A stretch of 45,742 bases of DNA from Pontibacter roseus DSM 17521 (GTDB taxonomy: Bacteria > Bacteroidota > Bacteroidia > Cytophagales > Hymenobacteraceae), in contig NZ_KB890767.1 of NCBI RefSeq assembly GCF_000373265.1, positions 336,598 through 382,339 of the forward strand. The letters are read 5' to 3'. Made by a program: the position numbers and the translations under genes. The notes under the pieces were generated by a model, which worked only from the letters and a program-made list of their open reading frames with translations, was not told where the DNA came from and made no database searches. Below are positions 27,790 through 35,928 of the stretch, piece by piece. The first letter of the stretch is position 1, and every line of letters starts with the position of its first letter.

Positions 27790-27820
27790 AAAAAAGCCCC
27801 TGCCGGTAGAGGCAGGGGCT
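27790..27820 (-). terminator. minus-strand terminator of M57 protease copy 2
   Basis: A perfect 10-bp stem AGCCCCTGCC/GGCAGGGGCT (27795-27804 and 27811-27820) with a 6-base loop, followed on the minus strand by six Ts. It stands 25 bases after the stop codon of the upstream gene. Confidence 0.9.
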
Positions 27821-27845
27821 CCCTTGCAATGGGGCACTGAGAGAC

Positions 27846-28646
27846 CTAGTAGATGTATCTCAAAGCGGTTTTGTCGTTGGCGTTGAAGTAGCGGTTTGAA
27901 CCAGTACCGATACAAGCCAACATCCAGGAGTTAGGGTCAGCACCTGTCGGTGTGCCCGGGATGTGAATAGCACCTACAGTAGAGGCACCTTCGTTGTAAT
28001 AAGAACCGCCGCAGCTATACGCTCTGTTCATGTAGTCAGTGTGGCGGAAGCCGATGCAGTGGCCAATCTCGTGCGCCAGGATGGTGGCCAGGTAGTTGGT
28101 GCCCGGGTTGGTGCCCAAGTAGTCAGAGTTCACCTTCACGCTGTTGTACGGGTTGCCACCGGAGGGGAAACCGGCAGAAGCCAGGTAGGTAGAGCCCGAT
28201 GGCGCCTTGGTAAGCAGGATGTTGTAGCCAGAAGACACACGACGGAACTTGATGAGCAGGTTCTCGGCGTTGTAGCGGCGTATGGCCTCATCCAGAGCCG
28301 TCACATACGAAGAAGGCAGACTGGTAGTGATGGCCACATTGATGGTACGGCCAGAGCCTACGTTCACCAGGTTAGAGGTGCGGTACTGCTCCTCCTCGCC
28401 TACACGAAGCGCCTGTGTCTCCAGTGACACGTTCAAATCGCTGTCAGACAGGATGATGTCACCTTCTACCAGGTAACCTCCCTCTACGCGCTGTACATTT
28501 TGGGTGTTGAAGCCCATGTTAGAGATTTTGGCCAAAGTCATGGCTGAAACCTCAGTTGCGGAAACTTCGCCCTCTTCTTTCTGGCAAGAGGAAAAACCAA
28601 GAGTGACTACAAGAGCCAGCAGACTTAGTAAGCGTGTTGTTTTCAT
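27846..28646 (-). CDS. M57-family zinc metalloprotease lipoprotein, copy 2
   Basis: A 266-residue lipoprotein protease, the tandem paralogue of the neighbouring gene. The signal peptide ends in the lipobox GFSSC with Cys21. The zinc-binding sequence HEIGHCIGFRHTDYM (His192, Glu193, His196, His202) is identical to copy 1 apart from the residue after Met206, and SCGGSY, NEGASTVGA and DPNSWMLACIG are shared. The two copies differ most in the first ~80 residues and in 130-190, just ahead of the zinc helix, as would be expected if substrate preference has drifted. No gene lies between the copies. Own promoter (28674-28704) and terminator. Confidence 0.88.
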   Translation of the reverse strand: MKTTRLLSLLALVVTLGFSSCQKEEGEVSATEVSAMTLAKISNMGFNTQNVQRVEGGYLVEGDIILSDSDLNVSLETQALRVGEEEQYRTSNLVNVGSGRTINVAITTSLPSSYVTALDEAIRRYNAENLLIKFRRVSSGYNILLTKAPSGSTYLASAGFPSGGNPYNSVKVNSDYLGTNPGTNYLATILAHEIGHCIGFRHTDYMNRAYSCGGSYYNEGASTVGAIHIPGTPTGADPNSWMLACIGTGSNRYFNANDKTALRYIY

Positions 28647-28673
28647 TAGGTATATTTTTTAGTTAAACATTTC

Positions 28674-28704
28674 GAAATATAGCCGAAAGCAATATTCAGC
28701 GCAA
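28674..28704 (-). promoter_or_regulatory. promoter of M57 protease copy 2
   Basis: On the minus strand TTG (28704-28702) and TATATTTC (28681-28674) stand 20 bases apart. The block 28655-28682 is 25/28 identical to the block upstream of copy 1, so promoter and leader were duplicated with the gene and have been kept. Confidence 0.6.
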
Positions 28705-28950
28705 TAGGCATATATGTCTATAAATCAATGTTTTAACCTCAATACACCCTCTTAAGAAAGGTTCTAGCTAAAAGAAACATAATATATAACTTATATAAGA
28801 AAATTTACATATTAATGATACCCAGTTGCAGAAATAGTCAAAAAATATTTTGAAAAAATTTAAAATTATTTTCTGAGAGGCTGTAAAATTGCTCATCCAG
28901 TGGCCAGACAAGGCTGCTAACCAGCTAAGTATCAAACTTATTGTGGCGTA
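28705..28950. other. AT-rich spacer between copy 2 and yicC
   Basis: Strongly AT-rich DNA with runs of A and T, and no coding potential or RNA gene that I can recognise. It may hold upstream promoter elements for the M57 gene. Confidence 0.5.
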
Positions 28951-28958
28951 AAACAGTA

Positions 28959-28988
28959 GCGCCCGTCACTTTTTCTAGTGACGGGCGC
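28959..28988 (-). terminator. probable terminator of yicC
   Basis: A perfect 11-bp GC-rich stem (GCGCCCGTCAC/GTGACGGGCGC, arms 28959-28969 and 28978-28988) with an 8-base loop, 28 bases after the yicC stop. The T-run on either side is poor, so termination may be weak. Confidence 0.6.
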
Positions 28989-29016
28989 TTATTGCTAAGG
29001 TATAGCGGGATGAGAT

Positions 29017-29898
29017 TTACAATATATTGTTGATTTGCTCTTTTATCTTCTCCAGTTCCTCCTTCATCTCTACCACATGGTGCTGTATGGTGGCATCGTT
29101 GGCCTTGGAGCCGATGGTGTTTATCTCGCGGCCTATCTCCTGTGAGATGAAGCCCAGCTTTTTGCCGGTTGGCTCTGGCAGGTATACCGTCTCTGTGAAG
29201 TAGTGCAGGTGGTTGATGAGACGGACCTTCTCCTCAGCGATGTCGAGTTTCTCCATGTAGTAAATCATCTCCTGCTCGTAGCGGTTTTGGTCAAACTGCT
29301 CCGCAGTGGACACCTCTGCAATATGGCCTCTGATACGGGTCCTGATTTGCTCCATGCGCACCGGGTCATGCTTCTCCACCTCAGCCAGCAGAATCCGGAT
29401 GCGGTCGATATAGGACATGATTTCGGTGGTGAGGGCTTTGCCTTCGTCTGCCCTGAACGAGTTGATGTTGTCGAGCGCCTCCTGCACCAGTGGCTGCACC
29501 ACCTCCCAATCGGCATCGCCGGCATCGTCGTCGCCTGCGTCCTGCTGCAGCACATCGGGCATGTGCAGGGCCAGTCGGAACAAATCGCTCTTGGAGCCGC
29601 CCACCATGTCGGCCGCCTCGTTGAGCTCATTGTAATAGGCTTTCAGCAGTTCTTTGTTAATGTTGCTCTTCGCCTTCTGTGCCTTGTTTCTGGTGTAGTC
29701 CACGCAGACGCTCACCTTGCCGCGCACTAGGGCCTTGGTCAGCATGGTGCGTATCTCATACTCCCGCTCCGACAAAAAGCGTGGCAGGCGCACACTGAGG
29801 TCCATACCTTTGGAGTTGAGCGATCGGATTTCGACGTTGAGAGAGAATTGGTCAGTGTCGAGGCGGGCACTGCCATAGCCTGTCATGGACTGCAACAT
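29017..29898 (-). CDS. YicC/YloC-family endoribonuclease
   Basis: The conserved family start is M-L-Q-S-MTGYGSA, so I place the start codon at 29898; the reading frame extends further upstream to 29991, but the extra 31 residues are not part of the family. The resulting 293-residue protein has the YicC N-terminal domain (MTGYG...VEIRSLNSKGMDLSVRLP) and the DUF1732 C-terminal helix region ending in GREINTIGSKANDATIQHHVVEMKEELEKIKEQINNIL. Members have been reported to be endoribonucleases involved in RNA turnover and stationary-phase behaviour. It is divergent from purQ. Confidence 0.93.
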   Translation of the reverse strand: MLQSMTGYGSARLDTDQFSLNVEIRSLNSKGMDLSVRLPRFLSEREYEIRTMLTKALVRGKVSVCVDYTRNKAQKAKSNINKELLKAYYNELNEAADMVGGSKSDLFRLALHMPDVLQQDAGDDDAGDADWEVVQPLVQEALDNINSFRADEGKALTTEIMSYIDRIRILLAEVEKHDPVRMEQIRTRIRGHIAEVSTAEQFDQNRYEQEMIYYMEKLDIAEEKVRLINHLHYFTETVYLPEPTGKKLGFISQEIGREINTIGSKANDATIQHHVVEMKEELEKIKEQINNIL

Positions 29899-30007
29899 AA
29901 GCACTAAATAGAATGATGTTCGGCAAATTAAGTATAATCCATCACTTATACGCAGTTGTGGCGTCAAAAGCTTCTGAAAGAAGTAGCGCAAATGTGATGA
30001 CCGAGTA

Positions 30008-30025
30008 TATTTTTGTTTAACTTTG
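30008..30025 (+). promoter_or_regulatory. overlapping -7 elements close to the purQ start
   Basis: Two exact TAnnTTTG matches, TATTTTTG (30008-30015) and TAACTTTG (30018-30025), lie 15 and 5 bases before the purQ ATG at 30030. No -33 TTG stands at the normal distance. If used, they would give a very short leader or a leaderless mRNA. Confidence 0.35.
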
Positions 30026-30029
30026 AGGC

Positions 30030-30722
30030 ATGAAATTCGGTGTAGTCGTATTCCCAGGGTCCAACTGCGACCAAGACCTGGTTGATGCCATTGAAGTTGG
30101 CATGGGCCAGGAAGTTGTAAAGCTGTGGCACAAAGACCATGACCTGCAAGGTTGTGATTTCATCCTGTTGCCTGGCGGTTTCTCTTACGGAGATTACCTC
30201 CGTTCCGGCGCCATCGCCCGCTTCTCTCCTATTATGCAGGAGGTGGTGCAGCACGCCAACAAGGGGGGCTATGTCATGGGCATCTGCAATGGCTTCCAGA
30301 TTCTGACGGAAGCAGGTTTGCTACCGGGCGCACTGCTGCGCAACGTGAACCAGAAGTTCATCTGCGACAACGTGTACATCAAGCCGGTGACAACCAACCT
30401 GCTGCCTACACGCCTGCTGGACCTGGACAAAGCGTACAAGATTCCGGTGGCACACGGAGAAGGCCGCTACCACGCTGACAAGGAGACGCTGCGCAAGATG
30501 GAGGACAACGACCAGATTATGTTCAAGTATAGCAGCAATGTAGCCGATACGCATGAACTATACAACATCAACGGCAGCTTGCTAAACATTGCCGGTGTGA
30601 GCAACGAGCAGAAGAACGTTTTCGGGATGATGCCACACCCAGAGCGCGCCGTGGACCCCGAACTGGGCAACACAGACGGCCGCGCCATCTTTGAGTCGAT
30701 TCTAGATATGGTGAATGCCTAA
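30030..30722 (+). CDS. purQ: phosphoribosylformylglycinamidine synthase subunit PurQ
   Basis: A 230-residue class I glutamine amidotransferase of purine synthesis; it releases ammonia from glutamine for the PurL subunit, which converts FGAR to FGAM. The triad is present: nucleophile Cys86 in GICNGFQ, His203 and Glu205 in MPHPERAVD. The N-terminal GVVVFPGSNCDQD is typical of PurQ. This is the separate-subunit type, which agrees with a stand-alone purS gene at 38449-38700; purL is not in the window. The gene is monocistronic, with a strong terminator 27 bases after its stop. Confidence 0.96.
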   Translation: MKFGVVVFPGSNCDQDLVDAIEVGMGQEVVKLWHKDHDLQGCDFILLPGGFSYGDYLRSGAIARFSPIMQEVVQHANKGGYVMGICNGFQILTEAGLLPGALLRNVNQKFICDNVYIKPVTTNLLPTRLLDLDKAYKIPVAHGEGRYHADKETLRKMEDNDQIMFKYSSNVADTHELYNINGSLLNIAGVSNEQKNVFGMMPHPERAVDPELGNTDGRAIFESILDMVNA

Positions 30723-30749
30723 GAAGGTATAGGCGACACAACTGCATAA

Positions 30750-30790
30750 AACAGTCCCCTCCTGTGATTCAGGAGGGGACTGTTGTTTTT
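30750..30790 (+). terminator. Rho-independent terminator of purQ
   Basis: A perfect 15-bp stem (arms 30750-30764 and 30770-30784, core CAGTCCCCTCCTG) with a 5-base loop TGATT, followed by G and six Ts. Confidence 0.94.
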
Positions 30791-30979
30791 TAGGTATAGG
30801 TGAGAGAGATTATCTGTGGGAGAGTGTTTTTTATGGCTTCTGCCGGTTCCGGTGCTTTCCTACCATTTGTTTCATAGCTTTGGCCTATGCGCTCAAGCTG
30901 CGGGACTCCGCCAGAGGACTGGGTAGGTCACTCCTTGGCTGCCGCTGCTGGTGACGCTGCCGTGCTATACCCACCCCCG

Positions 30980-30994
30980 CCCCTCCGAGAGGGG
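30980..30994. repeat. short GC-rich palindrome CCCCTC-CGA-GAGGGG
   Basis: A perfect 6-bp dyad with a 3-base loop, 14 bases upstream of the large inverted repeat. It may be part of the same composite element. Confidence 0.5.
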
Positions 30995-31007
30995 AATCGC
31001 TTCTCCA

Positions 31008-31215
31008 CCTGTCATTCCGACGAAAGGAGGAATCTTATACCTTTCGAGCCGTACATCCAGCGCCAGCGCAGATGCGGCTTTTATGAGGACACTAGCGAGG
31101 AAAGTAGGAATTATACCAGGTACAGACTGGCTCGCATGTTTCGCCGCCGGTTCCCGCTGTGCTCGAACCGGCGGCGTCAATGGTAACAGATTCCTCCTTT
31201 CGTCGGAATGACAGG
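31008..31215. repeat. composite inverted-repeat element (REP/MITE-like)
   Basis: Two perfect 28-bp inverted arms (31008-31035, beginning CCTGTCATTCCGACG, and 31188-31215, ending CGTCGGAATGACAGG) enclose 152 bases with no gene. Inside lies a second perfect palindrome, a 12-bp stem CGCCGCCGGTTC/GAACCGGCGGCG (31142-31153 and 31165-31176) with an 11-base loop. The GTCATTCCGA...GGAATCT core resembles abundant intergenic repeats of Bacteroidota. The layout is that of a REP doublet or a small non-autonomous mobile element; I see no obvious target-site duplication. Confidence 0.8.
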
Positions 31216-31559
31216 AGCGTGAGCAGGTATAGCAGGCGAAGACCAGGTATAGGTATGGCTGACAGGTATAGCCAAGCATACTTGCACACAAGCCACGCAG
31301 CAGCGGCATCACCAGGTGCACCTTCTGACGCCCCGCTGTTTAATAGTTCAGCGAGTTCAAAAGTGTCTTGACTCTTTTGCCTTTGGGGTAGGGGGCCTCG
31401 ATTTGTGTCAAGAGAAAAAGTGAGGCCCCACCGGCGAGGCGAAGCGATGAAACAGCAGAGGTATAGGTATAAGAACAACCGCAACTACGGAGCAGTACAC
31501 AGGAGAACAATAGCCACAAAACAGAGACAAAAGTTCTTACGCTACCTATACCCTATCCA
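31216..31559. other. non-coding spacer with palindromes and GGTATA repeats
   Basis: No gene is recognised. It contains GGTATA/TATACC many times, an imperfect palindrome at 31358-31379 (CAAAAGTGTC against GACTCTTTTG, one mismatch) and an 8-bp inverted repeat GGGGCCTC/GAGGCCCC at 31392-31399 and 31422-31429. Short open frames across the whole 30785-31559 spacer have no protein features. Confidence 0.6.
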
Positions 31560-32711
31560 CTACGGTAGTATCTCATTCACAGCATCCACCATCGTCATAA
31601 CCTCACTGGGGTGGTTGCCTATGCGTTCGCCCCGCTGTTTCCCCAGCCGCACCATGACCAGTTCTTTCTCAGGTATGACGATGATGTACTGACCCAGTAT
31701 GCCGCGCGCGTAGAAAATAAACTGCCCTTTATAATCGGGGAGCAGCCACCATTGGTAACCGTAGAAATCGGTGGTTTCGCCGGTGCTGGCGGTGGGCATG
31801 CCACTGGGAGTGAGCGAGGCTTGCACATAGTCAGGTGACACAATCGTATCCCCGCGCCACACGCCCCGGTTCAGGTATAGCTGCCCGATTCGGGCGAAGT
31901 CGCGGGCGTTGGAGAAAAAGCAGCAGTAGGCTTTCTCGTTGCCTCTCGGGTGGTCAACGCTCCACTCCGCGTTATGGGCAGCTCCCAAGGGCTTCCACAG
32001 TTTTTCCTCAGCGTAGTCTGCCAGGCTTTTTCCGGTGGCGGCCTCCAATACGAAGCCCAGTATCTGCGTGTCCCCGCTCTTGTACTCAAACTTCTGACCC
32101 GGTTCCTCCACTACTTCCAGCCGATTGATTACCTTTTTCAGGTTGGAGCCATAGTAAGCCTCCGTGGTCACTGAAAGCGGATTCACATACGACTCCTCCC
32201 AGTTCAGGCCGGAGCTCATCCAGAGCAGGTGACGCAGCTTGATTTTCGATTTAGCCCCTTCCCTGAACTCCGGCAGGAAATCGCCCACCGGTTGGTCTAC
32301 ACTTTGTATGGCGCCTTCCTGCAACGCTATCCCTAGCAGCACGCTCACAATGCTTTTAGCCACGGAGAAGGAGTTGCTCAGCGATTCTTCTGAATAATCG
32401 TCCCAATACTGCTCATATAATATAGAGTCGCTCTTTACAATGAGAAAAGCCACTGAACCGAGGTCCTCATGGAGCTTTTGCAGCTCGGCAGGCAACTGCA
32501 CTTTGTTGTAGCTTCTGGACACAGGCCAGGGTATAGGATTGGCGGGAGCCTTCACCTTGCGCTGGTGAAAGATGAGGTGGTCATCGATGTCAGCGAAGTT
32601 GTGGACCAGGGCCTTGTACACATAGTTTTTGTCGGCCATGTGCAGCCAGGCGGCCAGGAGCCCCAGCACCAGCAGGGTGCCAAAGCCAAAGCGCTTTGCT
32701 TTTCGGTTCAT
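31560..32711 (-). CDS. serine hydrolase of the beta-lactamase class C / DD-peptidase fold
   Basis: A 383-residue protein with an N-terminal membrane anchor or uncleaved signal (GFGTLLVLGLLAAWLHM). The active-site motif SxxK is Ser116-Val-Ala-Lys119 within SNSFSVAKSIVSVLLG; the second motif is the YKSGDTQILG block with Tyr210; ARGILGQYIIVIP corresponds to the third (HxG/KTG-like) motif. Members include class C beta-lactamases, esterases and D-alanyl peptidases; substrate cannot be assigned, and the sequence gives no special reason to call it a resistance gene. The last gene of a tight minus-strand run, it starts nine bases after the TolB-like gene ends. Confidence 0.88.
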   Translation of the reverse strand: MNRKAKRFGFGTLLVLGLLAAWLHMADKNYVYKALVHNFADIDDHLIFHQRKVKAPANPIPWPVSRSYNKVQLPAELQKLHEDLGSVAFLIVKSDSILYEQYWDDYSEESLSNSFSVAKSIVSVLLGIALQEGAIQSVDQPVGDFLPEFREGAKSKIKLRHLLWMSSGLNWEESYVNPLSVTTEAYYGSNLKKVINRLEVVEEPGQKFEYKSGDTQILGFVLEAATGKSLADYAEEKLWKPLGAAHNAEWSVDHPRGNEKAYCCFFSNARDFARIGQLYLNRGVWRGDTIVSPDYVQASLTPSGMPTASTGETTDFYGYQWWLLPDYKGQFIFYARGILGQYIIVIPEKELVMVRLGKQRGERIGNHPSEVMTMVDAVNEILP

Positions 32712-32720
32712 GCAGGGTGC

Positions 32721-35700
32721 TTAGAAGTCGTAGCCCAACGTCACGTAGAACTTAGGCCCTTTGCGTGAATTGTCTTCCTCGCTCCAGGCCATGTCCACTT
32801 TGCCGTACACCCCAAACAAGGTGGTGCGGGCTCCGAAGCCGTAACCCAGCAGGAACGGATTGCGGTAGTTGATGACCGTGATTTCGAAAGGATTGGTAGA
32901 CGTCTGGTTGATTCTGCCGCCTATCACACGCGTGTTGATGGAGTTGTTCCCGGTAAATGGATTGGAGCCGTTGTAGGCGGAGCCCGCATCGGCAAAGGCC
33001 GTGAGCTGCAGGTTCCGGAAGAAGCCGGAAGGTATAGGCGCATTGTACAGGTACTGCACAATAGGCACCCGCAACTCCAGGTTACCCAGCAGGTACTTGA
33101 ACCCACGGCGCGTGTTGAAGTTGAAGCCCCTAAGTGGCGTGGCATACTCCATGTAGAACAAATCGGCGGGGGAGCGCACGGTGACTGCGTTGCGGTCTGT
33201 CGGGTCGTCCTCGGATGCGAACAGCCAGTTATCCATACCGCCAATCAGGAAGTTTTTGGGTGCGTTGCCGAAGAAGGCTCCATAGCCGATGCGGCCGGCG
33301 AGAATAATCTGGCGGTGCACTTTCTGGTAGTGGCGCAGGTCCACGTAAAACTTGTTAAAGTTGCCGGCGGAGTTACCGAAGCTCTTCAGGGAAAGAATGC
33401 CTGCCTTCATGCGGGAACCCTCCAGCATGTTCACGCCCCGCACAACGGAGTTGTCGAACACGAACTCTATCTGGCCTCCGCCAAAGTTGGTCACGCTGTC
33501 CGGCGTCACGAAGCTGTTGACATAGGTGAAACGGGTGTTCACGAACTTGGGCTGCATGCGTATGCTGGTGCTGTAGCTGAGTGGGTATACCAGCGTTGGC
33601 GAAAACTCATGTTTTCCGAAGCGCACTACCGAGCCTGGCACTTCCTGTACCTCTCCTACAATCACATCGCGGCGGTACTGCATGCCTATGTCGAAGCGGT
33701 TCTTCAGGTTCATGTACTCGGCGAACATGCGGCTCGTCTCCAAATCGGTGCGCAGGAATGCGCTGCCCTTGATGTGGTGGTTCTCAAACAAATCACTCAT
33801 GTTCACGCCGCCCACCAAACCGAATCCCAGTTGCGGGTCTGCGTATACCGACGTGATGACTTCCTGCACACTGAAGCGGAGGTCGTAGTCCACTGGCCCG
33901 GCTATAGGCACGCCTCCTTCGGTGGTGCGGGTGCGTGGTGCCGCTGGTTTTTTGGCGGCTGCCTCTTGCTGTTGCTCCTGCTCCTTCTGGTCACTTTCAA
34001 ACTGGTAGTTCTCGATATCCACCTCGCCTTGCCGCTGTGTCTTCTTGCGGGTAGCGCCTTCCAACAGCTTCCGGTTACCGGCGGTGGCGGCGCTCACCGG
34101 ATTACGGGCCCGCGTCTCCAGGATGATTTGCCGCGAGGTCTTGGGAAGCGAATCAGGCACGGTGGCGGAGAACTCCGGGAACAGGTATACAAAGCTGGCG
34201 GCGTTGTCAATCGCGGTCAGCGCCAGCGTATTGGTGCTCCCTTTGAAATCGTAGCTCTCTATGTCCTGAATGAAGTTAGAGATAGGGTTCTTTGCTCCGG
34301 TTGCCAAATCGTACCGGTACAGGCTGCGTACGCCGGTCTCCTCGCTCAGGAACACCAGGTTGCCATCGTCAGTGGCGCGGGGGCGTGTCTCACTGGCAAT
34401 GGAGAAGGTGATTTGCTGCGCGCTGCCGCTCACCCCATCGCGGGGCAGCAGGAAAATGTCGTAGTTGTTCACCACGCTACCGAAAGTAGCCTCTGAATCG
34501 GCGGAGGTGGTATCCACAAAGCGGTTAGAGCTGAAGGCAATGGTGCCGCTTCCTTTGAGGAACACCGGGTGGATGTCGTCATAGATGTCGCTGGTGAGCT
34601 GCTGTTGCATGCGCCCACTGCTGGTGAGCAGGTATAGGTCGGTCTGCCCATCGCGCACGGCGCTCACCACAATGGAGCTCCCATCTTCTGAATAGCTCAT
34701 GTCGCGCACCTGCGAGAACTGGCTCAGGGTAGTGGCGGCGGTGCGGAGGTCATCGAACATAGGGATGCGGGAACGGCGTCGGCTGGCGTTAATCTGCCGC
34801 AGCGTCATCTGTCCGCGACGAGCCTCCACAAAGCCCAGTTGAGAATTGGAGCGCCAAGCCAGCACAGGCAGTTTGTAGTCCACGCGCTGGTCCACGGTTT
34901 TGTAGCCGCTCTTCCAGACCACACGGCTGCGGTTGCTGCGCACGTCCCTCACGATAATCTGGTAGCTGCCGTTCTCGTTCTCAGCATAAGCCAGCAGCGT
35001 GCCGGCGGGGTTCAGCACAGGCTCGGTATACCGTATGTCTTTCTTGTTCTTTTGGAACAGCTTTCTGTCACTAGGCAGGCTTACCAGCGGGTTTTCGGAG
35101 CGGGTGTTTATCTGCAGGTAATAGTTGTGCGCGTCCTGCAGGAAGCGCTTGTAAGGTATGTTAAGGCTGCTGGTGATGCCCACCTCTATGTCGCGGGTGA
35201 TGCGGGTCAGGTTGAGGATGTTCTGGATGGAGGTATAGCCGTAGCGCTCGGCTATGTAATTCCAGATGGCCTGCCCGGCTAGTTCCTGGTCACGTGCGAA
35301 CATATCCTCCAGCCGCGGCTTTGCGTTCACCTGCAGCATGTCGCGCACAAAGTTGTCCATGCGCAGGCTCCAGCCTTCAGCGGTATACGCTGCCACGCCG
35401 CTGACAAACCAATCCGGCAGGCGCAACAGGTAGCTGCTCTGCAGGGCCTCCTTCAGGCTGCCGCCATACATCATGTCGTTGAGGAGCAGCTCGGTGAGTT
35501 GGTAGCTTAAATCACGTTTATAATCGGTCTGAGTGCCATCGAAAGCGAGCTCCAGTTTGTTTTTGAGGAAGAGCGTCTCGCCGCCGGTCTGGAACTGGTC
35601 GCGCTGCAAGCCGATGTTGCTCTGCTTCAGGTCCGTGACGGAGTTGTAGACGATGATGGTGATTTTGGAGTAGGGATAGTAGCCCACAAAGCTGGTGATG

Positions 35701-35924
35701 CGCCGCAGCTCGCGCTCGGCATACTCGGCGGCGTTTCGGGCGGCCTGGTCACCGCCGGCGTAGAAATAGATGTTGAAATTTTGGGTGCTGTAGAGCTTCC
35801 AGTCGAAGTTCTTATACTGTATCCGGCTTCTGCCGAAGGTCTGCGTGTTGGGCTGGGCATACACAGACTGACCCAGCGTGAGGCAGAGCAGGAACAGCAA
35901 CAATAACCTTGTAGTAAAACGCAT
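32721..35924 (-). CDS. TolB-like beta-propeller protein fused to an outer-membrane barrel
   Basis: A 1067-residue exported protein (signal peptide to about VYAQ, residue 24) with three recognisable parts. Residues ~40-260 resemble a gluzincin peptidase (MA-like) fold, but the metal site is lost: Tyr141-Gln-Leu-Thr-Glu145 where HExxH is expected, and LPDWFVSGVAAY (169-180) where active members have LPxWFxEGxAxY. Residues ~290-600 carry PD40/TolB propeller blades (DIHPVFLKGSGTIAFSSNR, DMSYSEDGSSIVVSAVRDG). After a Gln/Lys-rich linker (~640-670) the last ~380 residues read as an outer-membrane barrel ending in VTLGYDF, with a terminal Phe as in BAM substrates. The function is unknown. The gene starts four bases after the oxidoreductase stop. 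Confidence 0.82.
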   Translation of the reverse strand: MRFTTRLLLLFLLCLTLGQSVYAQPNTQTFGRSRIQYKNFDWKLYSTQNFNIYFYAGGDQAARNAAEYAERELRRITSFVGYYPYSKITIIVYNSVTDLKQSNIGLQRDQFQTGGETLFLKNKLELAFDGTQTDYKRDLSYQLTELLLNDMMYGGSLKEALQSSYLLRLPDWFVSGVAAYTAEGWSLRMDNFVRDMLQVNAKPRLEDMFARDQELAGQAIWNYIAERYGYTSIQNILNLTRITRDIEVGITSSLNIPYKRFLQDAHNYYLQINTRSENPLVSLPSDRKLFQKNKKDIRYTEPVLNPAGTLLAYAENENGSYQIIVRDVRSNRSRVVWKSGYKTVDQRVDYKLPVLAWRSNSQLGFVEARRGQMTLRQINASRRRSRIPMFDDLRTAATTLSQFSQVRDMSYSEDGSSIVVSAVRDGQTDLYLLTSSGRMQQQLTSDIYDDIHPVFLKGSGTIAFSSNRFVDTTSADSEATFGSVVNNYDIFLLPRDGVSGSAQQITFSIASETRPRATDDGNLVFLSEETGVRSLYRYDLATGAKNPISNFIQDIESYDFKGSTNTLALTAIDNAASFVYLFPEFSATVPDSLPKTSRQIILETRARNPVSAATAGNRKLLEGATRKKTQRQGEVDIENYQFESDQKEQEQQQEAAAKKPAAPRTRTTEGGVPIAGPVDYDLRFSVQEVITSVYADPQLGFGLVGGVNMSDLFENHHIKGSAFLRTDLETSRMFAEYMNLKNRFDIGMQYRRDVIVGEVQEVPGSVVRFGKHEFSPTLVYPLSYSTSIRMQPKFVNTRFTYVNSFVTPDSVTNFGGGQIEFVFDNSVVRGVNMLEGSRMKAGILSLKSFGNSAGNFNKFYVDLRHYQKVHRQIILAGRIGYGAFFGNAPKNFLIGGMDNWLFASEDDPTDRNAVTVRSPADLFYMEYATPLRGFNFNTRRGFKYLLGNLELRVPIVQYLYNAPIPSGFFRNLQLTAFADAGSAYNGSNPFTGNNSINTRVIGGRINQTSTNPFEITVINYRNPFLLGYGFGARTTLFGVYGKVDMAWSEEDNSRKGPKFYVTLGYDF

Positions 35925-35928
35925 GCGC

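Noticed and set aside
29899..29991. 31-residue N-terminal extension of YicC
   Set aside because: The family begins at the MLQSMTGYG motif; the extension is not conserved and covers the short yicC-purQ regulatory spacer.
30887..31211. Overlapping short frames in the repeat-containing spacer
   Set aside because: They run through the inverted-repeat arms and internal hairpin, and the products are low-complexity Arg/Ser/Pro-rich. Not genes.
33315..34496. Long plus-strand open frame (393 codons) opposite the TolB-like gene
   Set aside because: It lies wholly inside the clearly coding minus-strand gene, and its translation is His/Val/Arg-rich with no family pattern. Shadow frame.
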